A program made the position numbers and the translations under genes. 8,539 nucleotides of DNA from the NCBI GenBank assembly GCA_946220775.1, contig CAMIFC010000054.1, positions 1-8,539 on the forward strand, written 5' to 3'. Source of the stretch: an uncultured Corynebacterium sp. (GTDB lineage: Bacteria; Actinomycetota; Actinomycetes; Mycobacteriales; Mycobacteriaceae). Of the stretch, positions 1-6,145 are shown piece by piece. How positions within the stretch are numbered: position 1 is the stretch's first letter; every line of letters starts with the position of its first letter. The notes under the pieces were generated by a model. The model was not told where the DNA came from. It saw nothing but the letters and a program-made list of their open reading frames with translations, and made no database searches.

Positions 1-18
1 CAACCCCACCACCCCCCC

Positions 19-61
19 AAACAAACAAAAAGGAGCACCCAATCCCAACGGATTGGATGCC
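19..61 (-). terminator. Intrinsic terminator after rplO
   Basis: Read on the minus strand, positions 61-50 and 45-34 form a 12-bp stem with two G-U pairs around the tetraloop GTTG (49-46). After two C residues there is a broken T-tract, TTTTTGTTTGTTT (31-19). This is a textbook rho-independent terminator lying 79 to 121 nt past the rplO stop. It ends the second spc block here, so rplO is not read through into secY as it is in many bacteria. Confidence 0.9.
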
Positions 62-72
62 CCTTCCAGTCA

Positions 73-108
73 AATCCGACAACCCAGCCAACGCTGGGCT
101 CTCGGATT
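73..108 (-). other. Hairpin in the rplO 3' untranslated region
   Basis: Arms AATCCGA (73-79) and TCGGATT (102-108) pair perfectly over 7 bp. A symmetric 3x3 internal loop follows, then CCCAGC/GCTGGG (83-88, 93-98) over a 4-nt loop that reads GTTG on the minus strand. There is no T-tract after it, so it is not itself a terminator. It sits between the rplO stop and the terminator, and both hairpins share the same GTTG loop. It may protect the 3' end of the mRNA; that role is inference. Confidence 0.6.
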
Positions 109-139
109 CCCGAGCGAGGTGCAAGCTCTCTGCGAGCTA

Positions 140-586
140 TTACGCCTCAGTGACCGAGCCGCCAGCGGCCTCGATCTTTTCCTTGGCAGAACCCGAGAAC
201 TTCTGAGCGGTGACGTTCAGCTTCACGCTGATCTCGCCGTTGCCCAGAACCTTCACTGGCTGGTTCTTACGAGCCAGACCAGCTGCAACGATGTCAGCAA
301 CTGCTACATCGCCACCGTTCGGGAATGCCTTCTCCAGGTCAGAAACGTTGACGACCTGGAAGACAACCTTGTTGTTGTTCTTGAATCCCTTGAGCTTAGG
401 CAGACGCATCTGCAGTGGCATCTGGCCACCCTCAAAGTATGCAGGAACCTTGTTACGGGCCTTGGTGCCCTTCGTACCACGACCAGCGGTCTTACCCTTA
501 GACGCTTCACCACGGCCGACACGAGTCTTAGCCTTGTTAGCGCCCTTGGCCGGACGGAGGTCGTGAAGCTTGATTGGATCGCTCAT
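140..586 (-). CDS. rplO: 50S ribosomal protein L15
   Basis: The 148-residue product is a full-length bacterial L15, a late-assembling protein of the large subunit that binds 23S rRNA. The N-terminal basic, glycine-rich extension is visible (VGRGEASKGKTAGRGTKGTK, about residues 23-42). It is followed by the signature stretch FEGGQMPLQMRLPKLKGF (about 51-68) and a C-terminal globular part ending GGSVTEA. The ATG lies 2 nt after the rpmD stop (TAATAATG), with GGGGAG upstream in the rpmD end as ribosome binding site. It is the last gene of its block: a hairpin and a strong terminator follow, and secY is not in the window. Nothing looks truncated. Confidence 0.97.
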   Translation of the reverse strand: MSDPIKLHDLRPAKGANKAKTRVGRGEASKGKTAGRGTKGTKARNKVPAYFEGGQMPLQMRLPKLKGFKNNNKVVFQVVNVSDLEKAFPNGGDVAVADIVAAGLARKNQPVKVLGNGEISVKLNVTAQKFSGSAKEKIEAAGGSVTEA

Positions 587-588
587 TA

Positions 589-774
589 TTACTCCCCTGC
601 CACTTCTTCGACCTTGACCATGTGGCGAACGGTCTGGATCATGCCGCGAGTAATTGGAGTGTCTTCGCGGATGACCTCATCACCGATGCGCTTCAGGCCA
701 AGCGAACGCAGCGAATCGCGCTGCTTCTGCTTGCTACCGACGGTGCCCTTGAACTGAGTAATCTTCAAAGCCAT
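589..774 (-). CDS. rpmD: 50S ribosomal protein L30
   Basis: The 61-residue product matches the small bacterial L30, a 23S rRNA-binding protein of the large subunit. Typical features are the N-terminal strand LKITQFKGTVGSK, the RDSLRSLGLKRIG segment (about 19-31), and the TPITRGMIQTVRHMVKVEE end, which includes the usual conserved IRGMI-like turn. The ATG follows the rpsE stop by 3 nt (TAACCCATG), with a G-rich site (AGGGGG) inside the last codons of rpsE. The next gene, rplO, starts 2 nt after its stop. L30 is dispensable in some bacterial lineages, but here it is intact and in its normal place. Confidence 0.96.
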   Translation of the reverse strand: MALKITQFKGTVGSKQKQRDSLRSLGLKRIGDEVIREDTPITRGMIQTVRHMVKVEEVAGE

Positions 775-777
775 GGG

Positions 778-1395
778 TTATGCCCCCTGTCCTGCAGCAC
801 GTGCGCGCAGCATTGCGGCTGGTGCGACCTCTTCCAAGGTCTTGCCGCGTCGAGCTGCAACCTCTTCTGGGCGCACAAGCTGCTTCAGGCCGGCCACCGT
901 TGCGTGGACGACGTTAATTGCGTTTGGCGAGCCCAGGGACTTGCACAGAATGTCCTGGATGCCTGCGCACTCAAGGACTGGACGTGCAGCGCCACCGGCG
1001 ATAACACCGGTACCGGGAGCAGCTGGGCGCAGCATGACGACGCCTGCAGCCTCTTCACCCTGGACTGGGTGGGTAATGGTGCCGTTGATCATTGGGACGC
1101 GGAAGAAGTTCTTGCGAGCCTCTTCTGCACCCTTCTGGATTGCGGCTGGGACTTCCTTGGCCTTGCCGTAGCCGACACCGACCATGCCCTCACCGTCGCC
1201 CACGATCACCAGAGCGGTGAAGCTGAAGCGACGACCACCCTTGACGACCTTGGACACACGGTTAATGGTGACGACGCGTTCGATGTACTGCGAACGCTCG
1301 TCCTGCTGGTTGCGACGATCGTTACGGCCACCGCGCTCGTTGCGGCCGCCGCGCTGGTTGCGATCGTTACGATCGTTACGATCACGTTCCGACAT
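778..1395 (-). CDS. rpsE: 30S ribosomal protein S5
   Basis: S5 sits on the solvent side of the small subunit and helps decoding accuracy. With the ATG at 1395 the protein has 205 residues. An in-frame GTG at 1398 is possible but lies only 4 nt from GGAAGGA, while the ATG is 7 nt away, so I prefer the ATG. The S5 core begins near residue 37 (YIERVVTINRVSKVVKGGRRFSF), followed by the loop VGDGEGMVGVGYGKAKEV (about 65-82) and the C-terminal domain (GTGVIAGGAARPVLECAGI). The first 35 residues are an Asn/Arg/Gly-rich extension made of short repeats such as NDR and GGRN. This kind of disordered head is, as I recall, common in actinobacterial S5. rplR ends 40 nt upstream, the widest gap inside this block. 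Confidence 0.96.
   Translation of the reverse strand: MSERDRNDRNDRNQRGGRNERGGRNDRRNQQDERSQYIERVVTINRVSKVVKGGRRFSFTALVIVGDGEGMVGVGYGKAKEVPAAIQKGAEEARKNFFRVPMINGTITHPVQGEEAAGVVMLRPAAPGTGVIAGGAARPVLECAGIQDILCKSLGSPNAINVVHATVAGLKQLVRPEEVAARRGKTLEEVAPAAMLRARAAGQGA
1318..1387. repeat. Short tandem repeats coding the S5 N-terminal tail
   Basis: On the plus strand the 9-nt unit CGATCGTTA occurs twice back to back (1361-1378) and continues partly as CGATCACGT. Just to the left, two imperfect copies of CCGCGCTCGTTGCGG lie side by side (about 1331-1360). They encode the NDRNDRN and GGRNERGGRND stretches of S5. The repeats stay in frame, so unit gain or loss would only lengthen or shorten the disordered tail. 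Confidence 0.6.
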
Positions 1396-1435
1396 CACGC
1401 GTTCCTTCCGTTGGAGTAAATGGTGCTGGTGGTCA

Positions 1436-1843
1436 TTAGAACTTCAAACCACCTTCGCGAGCGGCGTCAGCCAGAGCGGCGACGCGGCCGTGGTACTGGT
1501 AACCTGCACGGTCGAAGACGGCGGTTTCGATGCCGGCTTCCTTAGCGCGGGCGGCGATCAGCTCGCCAACCTTTGCGCCACGTGCCTTCTTGTCACCCTC
1601 GATTGCGCGCACCTCTGGCTCCAGCGTGGACGCTGCGGCAAGAGTGTGACCAACGGTGTCGTCGATCAGCTGTGCGTGCATGTGGCGAGAAGAGCGGTGC
1701 ACGACCAGACGTGGCGTCTGTGCGGTGCCCTGCAGGTTCTTGCGGATGCGGTAGTGGCGGCGGGAGCGCGCAACGCGACGGCGGGTGGAGATGTCCTTGC
1801 CCACTGGGAGGCGCTTGCCAGCCTGATTTTCGTTGTTGCTCAT
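1436..1843 (-). CDS. rplR: 50S ribosomal protein L18
   Basis: L18 binds 5S rRNA together with L5 and joins it to the central protuberance of the large subunit. The 135-residue product shows the basic N-terminal tail (STRRRVARSRRHYRIRKNLQGT, about 19-40), then the family core PRLVVHRSSRHMHAQLIDD (about 44-62), VGELIAARAKEAGIETAVFDRAGYQYHGRVAALADAAREGGLKF to the end. The length fits actinobacterial L18. Its ATG overlaps the rplF stop by one base (TAATG), and only weak G-rich sequence lies upstream, so translation is probably coupled to rplF. Confidence 0.97.
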   Translation of the reverse strand: MSNNENQAGKRLPVGKDISTRRRVARSRRHYRIRKNLQGTAQTPRLVVHRSSRHMHAQLIDDTVGHTLAAASTLEPEVRAIEGDKKARGAKVGELIAARAKEAGIETAVFDRAGYQYHGRVAALADAAREGGLKF

Positions 1844-2379
1844 TACTTACCCGTCTTTCCGACCTTGCGACGGATCTGCTCGCCTTCAAAGCGGATGCCC
1901 TTACCCTTGTATGGGTCATCCTTCCGCAGGTGGCGGATGTTGGCAGCGATCTGTCCGACCTCTTGCTTGTCGATACCCGTGATGGAGAACTTGGTGTTTC
2001 CATCAACAGCGAAGGTGACACCCTGTGGAGCTTCGATGACTACCGGGTGGGAGAAGCCCAGGGAGAACTCGAGGTTCTTACCCTTGAGCTGCACACGGTA
2101 ACCAACGCCGAAGATTTCCATCTTGATGGTGAAACCCTGCGTCACGCCAACAACCATGTTGTTGACGAGGGAGCGGGAAAGACCATGCAGAGAGCGGTTC
2201 TTGCGGTGGTCATCCGGGCGGGAAACGATGATTTCATCGCCTTCCTGAGCCGCGGTGATTGGTTCTGGAATGTCGGTGTTCAGGGTGCCCTTTGGACCCT
2301 TAACTTCGACGTTCTGGCCCTTGATCGTGACGGTGACGCCAGAAGGGACGGACACCGGAGCTAAGCCGATACGAGACAT
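1843..2379 (-). CDS. rplF: 50S ribosomal protein L6
   Basis: L6 binds 23S rRNA near the factor-binding site of the large subunit. The 178-residue product has the two tandem L6 domains of the family. The start MSRIGLAPVSVPSGV and the first-domain strand VEVKGPKGTLN (about 25-35) are typical, as is the C-terminal signature around RHLRKDDPYKGKGIRFEGE (about 149-167) ending RRKVGKTGK. The start is supported by an excellent ribosome binding site, GAAGGAGG, in the 18-nt gap after rpsH. The stop overlaps the rplR start by one base. Confidence 0.97.
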   Translation of the reverse strand: MSRIGLAPVSVPSGVTVTIKGQNVEVKGPKGTLNTDIPEPITAAQEGDEIIVSRPDDHRKNRSLHGLSRSLVNNMVVGVTQGFTIKMEIFGVGYRVQLKGKNLEFSLGFSHPVVIEAPQGVTFAVDGNTKFSITGIDKQEVGQIAANIRHLRKDDPYKGKGIRFEGEQIRRKVGKTGK

Positions 2380-2397
2380 GCTTGGTTCCTCCTTCTA

Positions 2398-2805
2398 TTA
2401 CCAGACGTAGGCGAGCACTTCGCCGCCGACGCCCTTGTTCGTGGCCTCACGGTCAGTCAGCAGGCCGTTGGACGTGGAGACGATTGCCACGCCCAGGCCA
2501 CCGAGAACCTTTGGCAGATTAGTGGACTTTGCGTAGACACGCAGGCCTGGCTTGGACACGCGACGCACGCCGGAGATGGAGCGCTCGCGGGTTGGGCCGT
2601 ACTTCAGCTCGATGTCGAGCGTCTTGCCTGCCTTGCCGTCCTGACGGTCGTTGACAGAGTAGTTCTCGATGTAGCCTTCCTGCTTCAGGATCTCGGCGAT
2701 GTTCGCCTTGACCTTGGAGGAAGGCATAGAGACGCTGTCGTGGAACGCGTTCGACGCGTTCCGCACGCGGGACAACATGTCCGCGATTGGATCAGTCATG
2801 GTCAT
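2398..2805 (-). CDS. rpsH: 30S ribosomal protein S8
   Basis: S8 binds the central domain of 16S rRNA early in 30S assembly. In E. coli it also represses the spc operon by binding its mRNA. The 135-residue product begins MTMTDPIADMLSRVRNA, the usual actinobacterial S8 start. Also typical are KVKANIAEILKQEGYI (about 31-46) and the C-terminal block GLGVAIVSTSNGLLTDREA followed by GGEVLAYVW. A second in-frame ATG (2799) follows the first after one codon. Neither has a good ribosome binding site: the closest is AAAGG 14 nt from the first ATG. This is the first gene of its block; rpsN, which normally precedes it, is absent, and PhoX/DoxX genes lie upstream instead. Confidence 0.97.
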   Translation of the reverse strand: MTMTDPIADMLSRVRNASNAFHDSVSMPSSKVKANIAEILKQEGYIENYSVNDRQDGKAGKTLDIELKYGPTRERSISGVRRVSKPGLRVYAKSTNLPKVLGGLGVAIVSTSNGLLTDREATNKGVGGEVLAYVW

Positions 2806-3049
2806 GGAAGTGACCTATACCTTTCTCGTTGCGGTTCCCTTCCCACCCATGGTGTGCGTGCACCGCGCGCTGATGGCCACTAACGCACTTCCAAACTCAA
2901 TAGCTTGGGGCGCTCGCTGCCTAGATGTACGCGGCCGCTTCGGGCGAGGGGCCTGCAACAAAGTAATGTTTTGCTTCAAATCTCTTGTGGGTTTCGTGTG
3001 CGTGCCCGCTACGACTGGCGCGCAGGGCACACGTCTCCTGCAACAAGAC
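2806..3049 (-). promoter_or_regulatory. Long leader of the rpsH operon
   Basis: About 244 nt separate the predicted transcription start from the rpsH ATG. Near the 5' end, positions 3032-3025 pair with 3007-3000 in an 8-bp stem with one G-U pair and a 17-nt loop. A short ORF (2850 to 2815, minus) coding MGGKGTATRKV ends 9 nt before the rpsH ATG. Two 10-mers each occur twice: TTGTTGCAGG near 3047 and 2960, and GCACGCACAC near 3004 and 2857. The length, structure and upstream ORF suggest a regulatory leader, but no known leader class is recognised. Confidence 0.4.
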
Positions 3050-3055
3050 TCAACA

Positions 3056-3084
3056 AGTGTAGCAACCTGCATGTTTATTGCCAA
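3056..3084 (-). promoter_or_regulatory. Promoter of the rpsH-rplO block
   Basis: On the minus strand, -35 TTGGCA (3084-3079) and -10 TACACT (3061-3056) are separated by exactly 17 nt, a good housekeeping sigma-factor match. Transcription would start near 3049. A-rich DNA and one copy of the AGGACGCC motif lie just upstream of the -35. The promoter explains how rpsH to rplO are expressed after separation from rplN-rplX-rplE. Confidence 0.75.
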
Positions 3085-3100
3085 CCCGTGGTTTTTCTTA

Positions 3101-3127
3101 TTTTTTAGGACGCCACCCGCTCGCACC
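3101..3127 (+). repeat. AGGACGCC motif, copy A (left arm of 20-bp inverted repeat)
   Basis: T6 is followed by AGGACGCCACCCGCTCGCACC. Positions 3103-3122 match the reverse complement of 6146-6165 perfectly over 20 bp. Copy D (7676-7703) matches all but about three of the 27 positions. This copy lies between the rpsH promoter and the phoX-like regulatory region, about 17 nt upstream of the rpsH -35 when read on the minus strand. Confidence 0.8.
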
Positions 3128-3202
3128 TCAACCCCACCCCATCGGGACTTACGCAGATAACTATTGACGTAGAACACCGTCCTAGAAAATGTCTTAGAAA
3201 AG

Positions 3203-3224
3203 GTTCACGATACGTTCACCCGAC
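3203..3224 (+). promoter_or_regulatory. Putative PHO box of the phosphatase gene
   Basis: Two 11-nt units abut directly: GTTCACGATAC (3203-3213) and GTTCACCCGAC (3214-3224). Each begins with GTTCAC. Streptomyces PhoP operators are built from 11-nt direct repeats of the form GTTCACC plus 4 nt, and the spacing and sequence here fit that form closely. The site ends 27 nt before the likely -10, as expected for an activator bound at or above the -35. The gene downstream is a PhoX-family phosphatase, which supports the reading. That the corynebacterial regulator reads the same repeat is inference. Confidence 0.65.
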
Positions 3225-3226
3225 TC

Positions 3227-3257
3227 TTGCTTTGGCGCAATCTGCAACTTCTATGTT
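3227..3257 (+). promoter_or_regulatory. Possible promoter of the phosphatase gene
   Basis: The best -10 is TATGTT (3252-3257). The -35 is poor: TTGCTT (3227-3232) gives a 19-nt spacer, while TTTGGC (3231-3236) gives 15 nt. A weak -35 just downstream of direct repeats fits a promoter that depends on an activator. Transcription would start near 3264, about 32 nt before the ATG. Confidence 0.4.
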
Positions 3258-3295
3258 CGTAGTGTTTGACGAATCTTGAAGGAGTAGAGCTTTCA

Positions 3296-5365
3296 ATGGG
3301 CATTAAGGGCCTCAACCTGCTATTTCAGTCCCGCCGTTCGAGCCGCACATGCACGTATAAGTGCGGCAATGCTTGTTTCGGGGAGTGCACCAACACATCG
3401 GATAACGAATACTTCGGCGATATCTCCCGCCGTGGCGTCCTGCGTGGCTTCAGCCTCGCAGCACTCACCCTCGGTGGCGGCGCCGCCCTAGCGGCGTGTG
3501 GTGTTGACGGTGGGCCGGCCGGCGCTGGTGATGGTGGTGCAGGTTCCGGCAAGACACCTGCTCCGTTGAAGGGTATGCAGTTTGAGCCGGTGGCATCCAA
3601 CGAAAAGGACGAATTGGTGGTGCCAGCGGGCTACGCATCGGGCGTGCTGATTGCGTGGGGCGACGCGGTGTACGAAGACGCGCCGAAGTTTGATCCGAAG
3701 CACCAGACCGCAAAGGCTGCGGCGCGCCAGTTCGGCTTCAATAACGACTTCGCGGGTCTGATCGAGCACCCGAAGGATAAGGACCGGCTGCTGTACGTGT
3801 GCTCGCATGAGTACACGACCGAGCCTCACATGTTCCCGAACTACGATGCCGATAAACCGACTGATGAGCAGATCAACATCGGTATCGCCAACCACGGGCA
3901 CACTATCCTTGAGGTTTCCAAGGTGGGCAAGACCGGCGAACTGAAGCGTGAATTCGGTCCACTGAACCGTCGCATCACTGGTGAGACGGAATTTGAGGTT
4001 CGCGGCATCGCTGCTGGCCACAAGCTGCTGAAGACCTCCGAAGACCCAACCGGCAAGAAGGTTCGCGGCACGTTCAATAACTGCTCTGGCGGAATCACCC
4101 CGTGGGGCACGTTCCTGTCTGGCGAGGAGAACTTCGAGCAGTACTGGGCCAACGCTGGCAAGGCCAAGGTCAAGGGCAAGGCCCAGGAAGACCTGAAGCG
4201 CTTCGATGCTCCGGAGGAAGAATCCGAGCGCAAGTGGGAGCGCCTGCACAAGCGCTTCGACCTCAGCAAGGAGCCCAACGAAATCCACCGCTTCGGCTGG
4301 ATGGTCGAGATCGACCCGACCGACCCGAAGTCCACCCCGGTGAAGCACACGTCCATGGGCCGCTTCAAGCACGAGGCCGGAAACATTTACGTCACGGACG
4401 ACGGCACCGTGGTGTGCTACTCCGGCGATGACGCGCGCTTCGAGTACATCTACAAGTTCGTGTCCTCCAAGAAGATCAAGGAGGGCGACATGAAGCACAA
4501 CATGACGATCCTCGACGAGGGCACCCTGTATGTTGCCACCCTGAAGGGCAACTCCCCTGCTAAGGAAATCACCGGCGATGGTGAGCTCCCTGAGGATGAC
4601 AAGTTCGACGGCACCGGCGAATGGAAGAAGCTGCTGACCGTCACCGCTGATGGTGGCAAGTCCCACGTCGACGGTTTCACCGCCGAAGAAGTTGCAATCT
4701 ACACGCGCCTGGCAGCCGACAAGGTTGGCGCCACCAAGATGGACCGCCCAGAGGACTTCGAGCCGAACCCACACACCGGCCTGGTGTATGTCGCGCTGAC
4801 GAACAACAAGTACCGCGGCGCTTCCGGCGAAGATGCCAAGAAGAACCAGGAAGACCCAACCGAGTACGCACCAATCCGGGAGAACAAGAACGGGCTGGTC
4901 ATGGAGATCGACGACGAGCACGCCGGCGAGAAGTTCACCTGGAACCTGCTGCTGGTCTGTGGTGATCCGGCAGAGGCCGAAACCTACTTCGGTGGATTCG
5001 ACAAGACCAAGGTCTCCCCTATTTCCTGCCCGGACAACCTGGCATTCGACACTCACGGCAACCTGTGGATCTCCACGGATGGCAATGCTCTCGAAAGCAA
5101 CGACGGCCTGTACGCGGTTGGACTTGAGGGCGAAAACCGCGGTGAAGTCCGCTGCTTCCTGACCGTCCCAGTGGCCGCGGAAACCTGTGGTCCGATCGTC
5201 ACCGAAGAGCGCGTGATGGTGAACGTTCAGCACCCAGGCGAGGACGACGACGCGACCTTCGAGGAACCAGCCTCGCACTGGCCAGATGGTGGGGACTCAA
5301 TCCCTCGCCCCGCTGTCGCCATGGTGTGGCGCGAGGATGGCGGCAAGATCGGCGTTGACGCCTAG
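3296..5365 (+). CDS. PhoX-family (DUF839) alkaline phosphatase, Tat lipoprotein
   Basis: The 689-residue product is likely a secreted phosphatase that frees phosphate from phosphoesters. PhoX enzymes carry an Fe/Ca cofactor. The ATG at 3296 has GAAGGAG (3278-3284) upstream; a TTG at 3266 has no such site. SRRGVLRG (44-51) is a twin-arginine motif, followed by a hydrophobic stretch and the lipobox LAAC (cleavage before Cys68), so the mature protein should be lipid-anchored outside the membrane. Family blocks run in order: NNCSGGITPWGTFLSGEEN (261-279), MGRFKHEAGNIY (354-365), YSGDDARFEYIYKFV (375-389), RPEDFEPNPHTGLVYVALTNN (484-504), CPDNLAFDTHGNLWISTDG (578-596) and QHPGE (645-649). From memory, Cys263, Glu360, Arg484 and Glu486 correspond to metal or active-site residues. 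The N-terminus before the Tat motif holds four cysteines (19, 23, 27, 31). A PHO-box-like site lies upstream. No biochemical substrate can be assigned from sequence. Confidence 0.9.
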   Translation: MGIKGLNLLFQSRRSSRTCTYKCGNACFGECTNTSDNEYFGDISRRGVLRGFSLAALTLGGGAALAACGVDGGPAGAGDGGAGSGKTPAPLKGMQFEPVASNEKDELVVPAGYASGVLIAWGDAVYEDAPKFDPKHQTAKAAARQFGFNNDFAGLIEHPKDKDRLLYVCSHEYTTEPHMFPNYDADKPTDEQINIGIANHGHTILEVSKVGKTGELKREFGPLNRRITGETEFEVRGIAAGHKLLKTSEDPTGKKVRGTFNNCSGGITPWGTFLSGEENFEQYWANAGKAKVKGKAQEDLKRFDAPEEESERKWERLHKRFDLSKEPNEIHRFGWMVEIDPTDPKSTPVKHTSMGRFKHEAGNIYVTDDGTVVCYSGDDARFEYIYKFVSSKKIKEGDMKHNMTILDEGTLYVATLKGNSPAKEITGDGELPEDDKFDGTGEWKKLLTVTADGGKSHVDGFTAEEVAIYTRLAADKVGATKMDRPEDFEPNPHTGLVYVALTNNKYRGASGEDAKKNQEDPTEYAPIRENKNGLVMEIDDEHAGEKFTWNLLLVCGDPAEAETYFGGFDKTKVSPISCPDNLAFDTHGNLWISTDGNALESNDGLYAVGLEGENRGEVRCFLTVPVAAETCGPIVTEERVMVNVQHPGEDDDATFEEPASHWPDGGDSIPRPAVAMVWREDGGKIGVDA

Positions 5366-5393
5366 CGGTTACCGCTTGGAGCCCCAGTTGCGC

Positions 5394-5410
5394 CTCTTTT
5401 AGGACGCCAA
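5394..5410 (+). repeat. AGGACGCC motif, copy B (partial)
   Basis: CTCTTTTAGGACGCCAA shares 15 consecutive bases (TCTTTTAGGACGCCA) with copy C but lacks the ACCCGCTC extension. It lies between the phosphatase stop and its terminator stem, where the following A residues merge into the stem. Confidence 0.6.
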
Positions 5411-5440
5411 AAGCCCCGACCCATCGAGGGCCGGGGCTTT
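5410..5440 (+). terminator. Terminator after the phosphatase gene, probably bidirectional
   Basis: AAAGCCCCG (5410-5418) pairs with CGGGGCTTT (5432-5440). One A-C mismatch follows, then CCC/GGG (5420-5422, 5428-5430), around the loop ATCGA. On the plus strand the T-run is only the three T of the stem. On the minus strand the stem ends in TTTT. It lies between two convergent genes and could stop transcripts from both sides. Confidence 0.7.
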
Positions 5441-5496
5441 ACGCATGGCGAGGCGCACGTCTGACGGGCGCCCCGCCTCCCGGGGAAAGGGAGTAT

Positions 5497-5519
5497 CGGT
5501 TCACCTCACGGGTGAACCG
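5497..5519 (-). terminator. Hairpin after the DoxX-like gene
   Basis: A perfect 9-bp stem CGGTTCACC/GGTGAACCG encloses a 5-nt loop, starting 9 nt past the DoxX-like stop. The sequence after it on the minus strand (ATACTCCCTTT) is not a clear T-tract, so it may be a weak terminator or a transcript-end stabiliser. The arms contain GTTCACC in inverted orientation, the same half-site sequence as in the PHO-like box. Confidence 0.5.
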
Positions 5520-5528
5520 GCTGAGGAG

Positions 5529-6020
5529 CTAGTCGTCCTCGAGCTTCGCCTCAAGCTTCTCGTTCTTGCGCTCCATCTTGCGGATCTTGCGATCGCTGAA
5601 TGCGCCGCGAACCCGCTCCGAGGAATCCATTGCGATCAGGGCTGCGCCCATGGCCACCAGCCAGGAATCCTTAGCCAGGGCGATGCCCTCCTGGCTTGGG
5701 CGAATGCCGTCGGACTCGGTCATGGAGTCATTCTTGAAGTACATGGTCAGCAGACCAGCGCCGAAGGCAGACAGCGCAGCGCCAGCCAGGCGGTTAGAAA
5801 CAAATGGGGACAGCAGCGCGCCGCCAACGGCGAGCTCGCTCGCGCCGAGGATCTTGCCGAACTGGTCAGACGGCAGGTTCTTCAGCGCCGGGATACCGCT
5901 CGCAGCCATTTGCTGCATTCCAGCGGAGGTCTCCGCATCCGCGCCGAGCTTCCCCAGCGCAGAGTTGACGATGAACGCGCCAGGCACTGCGCGAAGGATA
6001 GCGGACGGAAGGAAGGACAT
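5529..6020 (-). CDS. DoxX-like four-helix membrane protein
   Basis: The 163-residue product resembles small DoxX-type membrane proteins, a broad family whose biochemical role is mostly unknown. Four hydrophobic segments can be seen: about 7-23, 56-74 (ILGASELAVGGALLSPFV), 77-95 (RLAGAALSAFGAGLLTMYF) and 118-132 (SWLVAMGAALIAM). The GASELAVGGALL stretch, a Glu within a small-residue helix, is typical of DoxX proteins. The last 25 residues are highly charged (RKIRKMERKNEKLEAKLEDD, cytoplasmic or coiled-coil in character). The ATG has AAAGGAG seven to eight nt upstream. It is monocistronic and converges on the phosphatase gene. There is no sign that the two proteins work together beyond location. 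Family assignment is by pattern only. Confidence 0.75.
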   Translation of the reverse strand: MSFLPSAILRAVPGAFIVNSALGKLGADAETSAGMQQMAASGIPALKNLPSDQFGKILGASELAVGGALLSPFVSNRLAGAALSAFGAGLLTMYFKNDSMTESDGIRPSQEGIALAKDSWLVAMGAALIAMDSSERVRGAFSDRKIRKMERKNEKLEAKLEDD

Positions 6021-6073
6021 GGTGAATCTCCTTTAGTCGGTATTCGTGGTCGTTACTTTCGAGTACGAGCTCC

Positions 6074-6103
6074 ACCCTACACGCACTAAACGTGATACGT
6101 CAC
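6074..6103 (-). promoter_or_regulatory. Possible promoter of the DoxX-like gene
   Basis: On the minus strand, -35 GTGACG (6103-6098) and -10 TAGGGT (6079-6074) are 18 nt apart, and the -10 is preceded by TG one base upstream as in extended -10 promoters. The implied 5' leader is about 45 nt. The match is moderate. Confidence 0.4.
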
Positions 6104-6145
6104 CGACCAGCGCCCCGCCAATCTCGCTGGAATTGGAATTAGACT

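Noticed and set aside
1..18. C-rich tract, G-rich on the other strand, possible quadruplex
   Set aside because: It lies past the terminator at the window edge and has uneven G runs, so nothing can be supported without the flanking sequence.
574..2364. Plus-strand open frames across rpmD, rpsE, rplR and rplF (for example 574-1419, 1184-2101, 1573-2364)
   Set aside because: They are shadows of ribosomal protein genes identified beyond doubt on the minus strand, and they have no start signals.
2699..3177. Open frames on both strands over the rpsH leader
   Set aside because: Composition is unlike a protein, there are no start signals, and they overlap a good promoter and a leader hairpin. Only the last 11 codons on the minus strand are discussed, as a possible upstream ORF.
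3488..5278. Long open frame of 596 codons on the minus strand across the phosphatase gene
   Set aside because: It is antisense to a clearly conserved PhoX-family protein. High GC in the third codon position of the real gene leaves the opposite frame open. Its product has no recognisable motif and no ribosome binding site.
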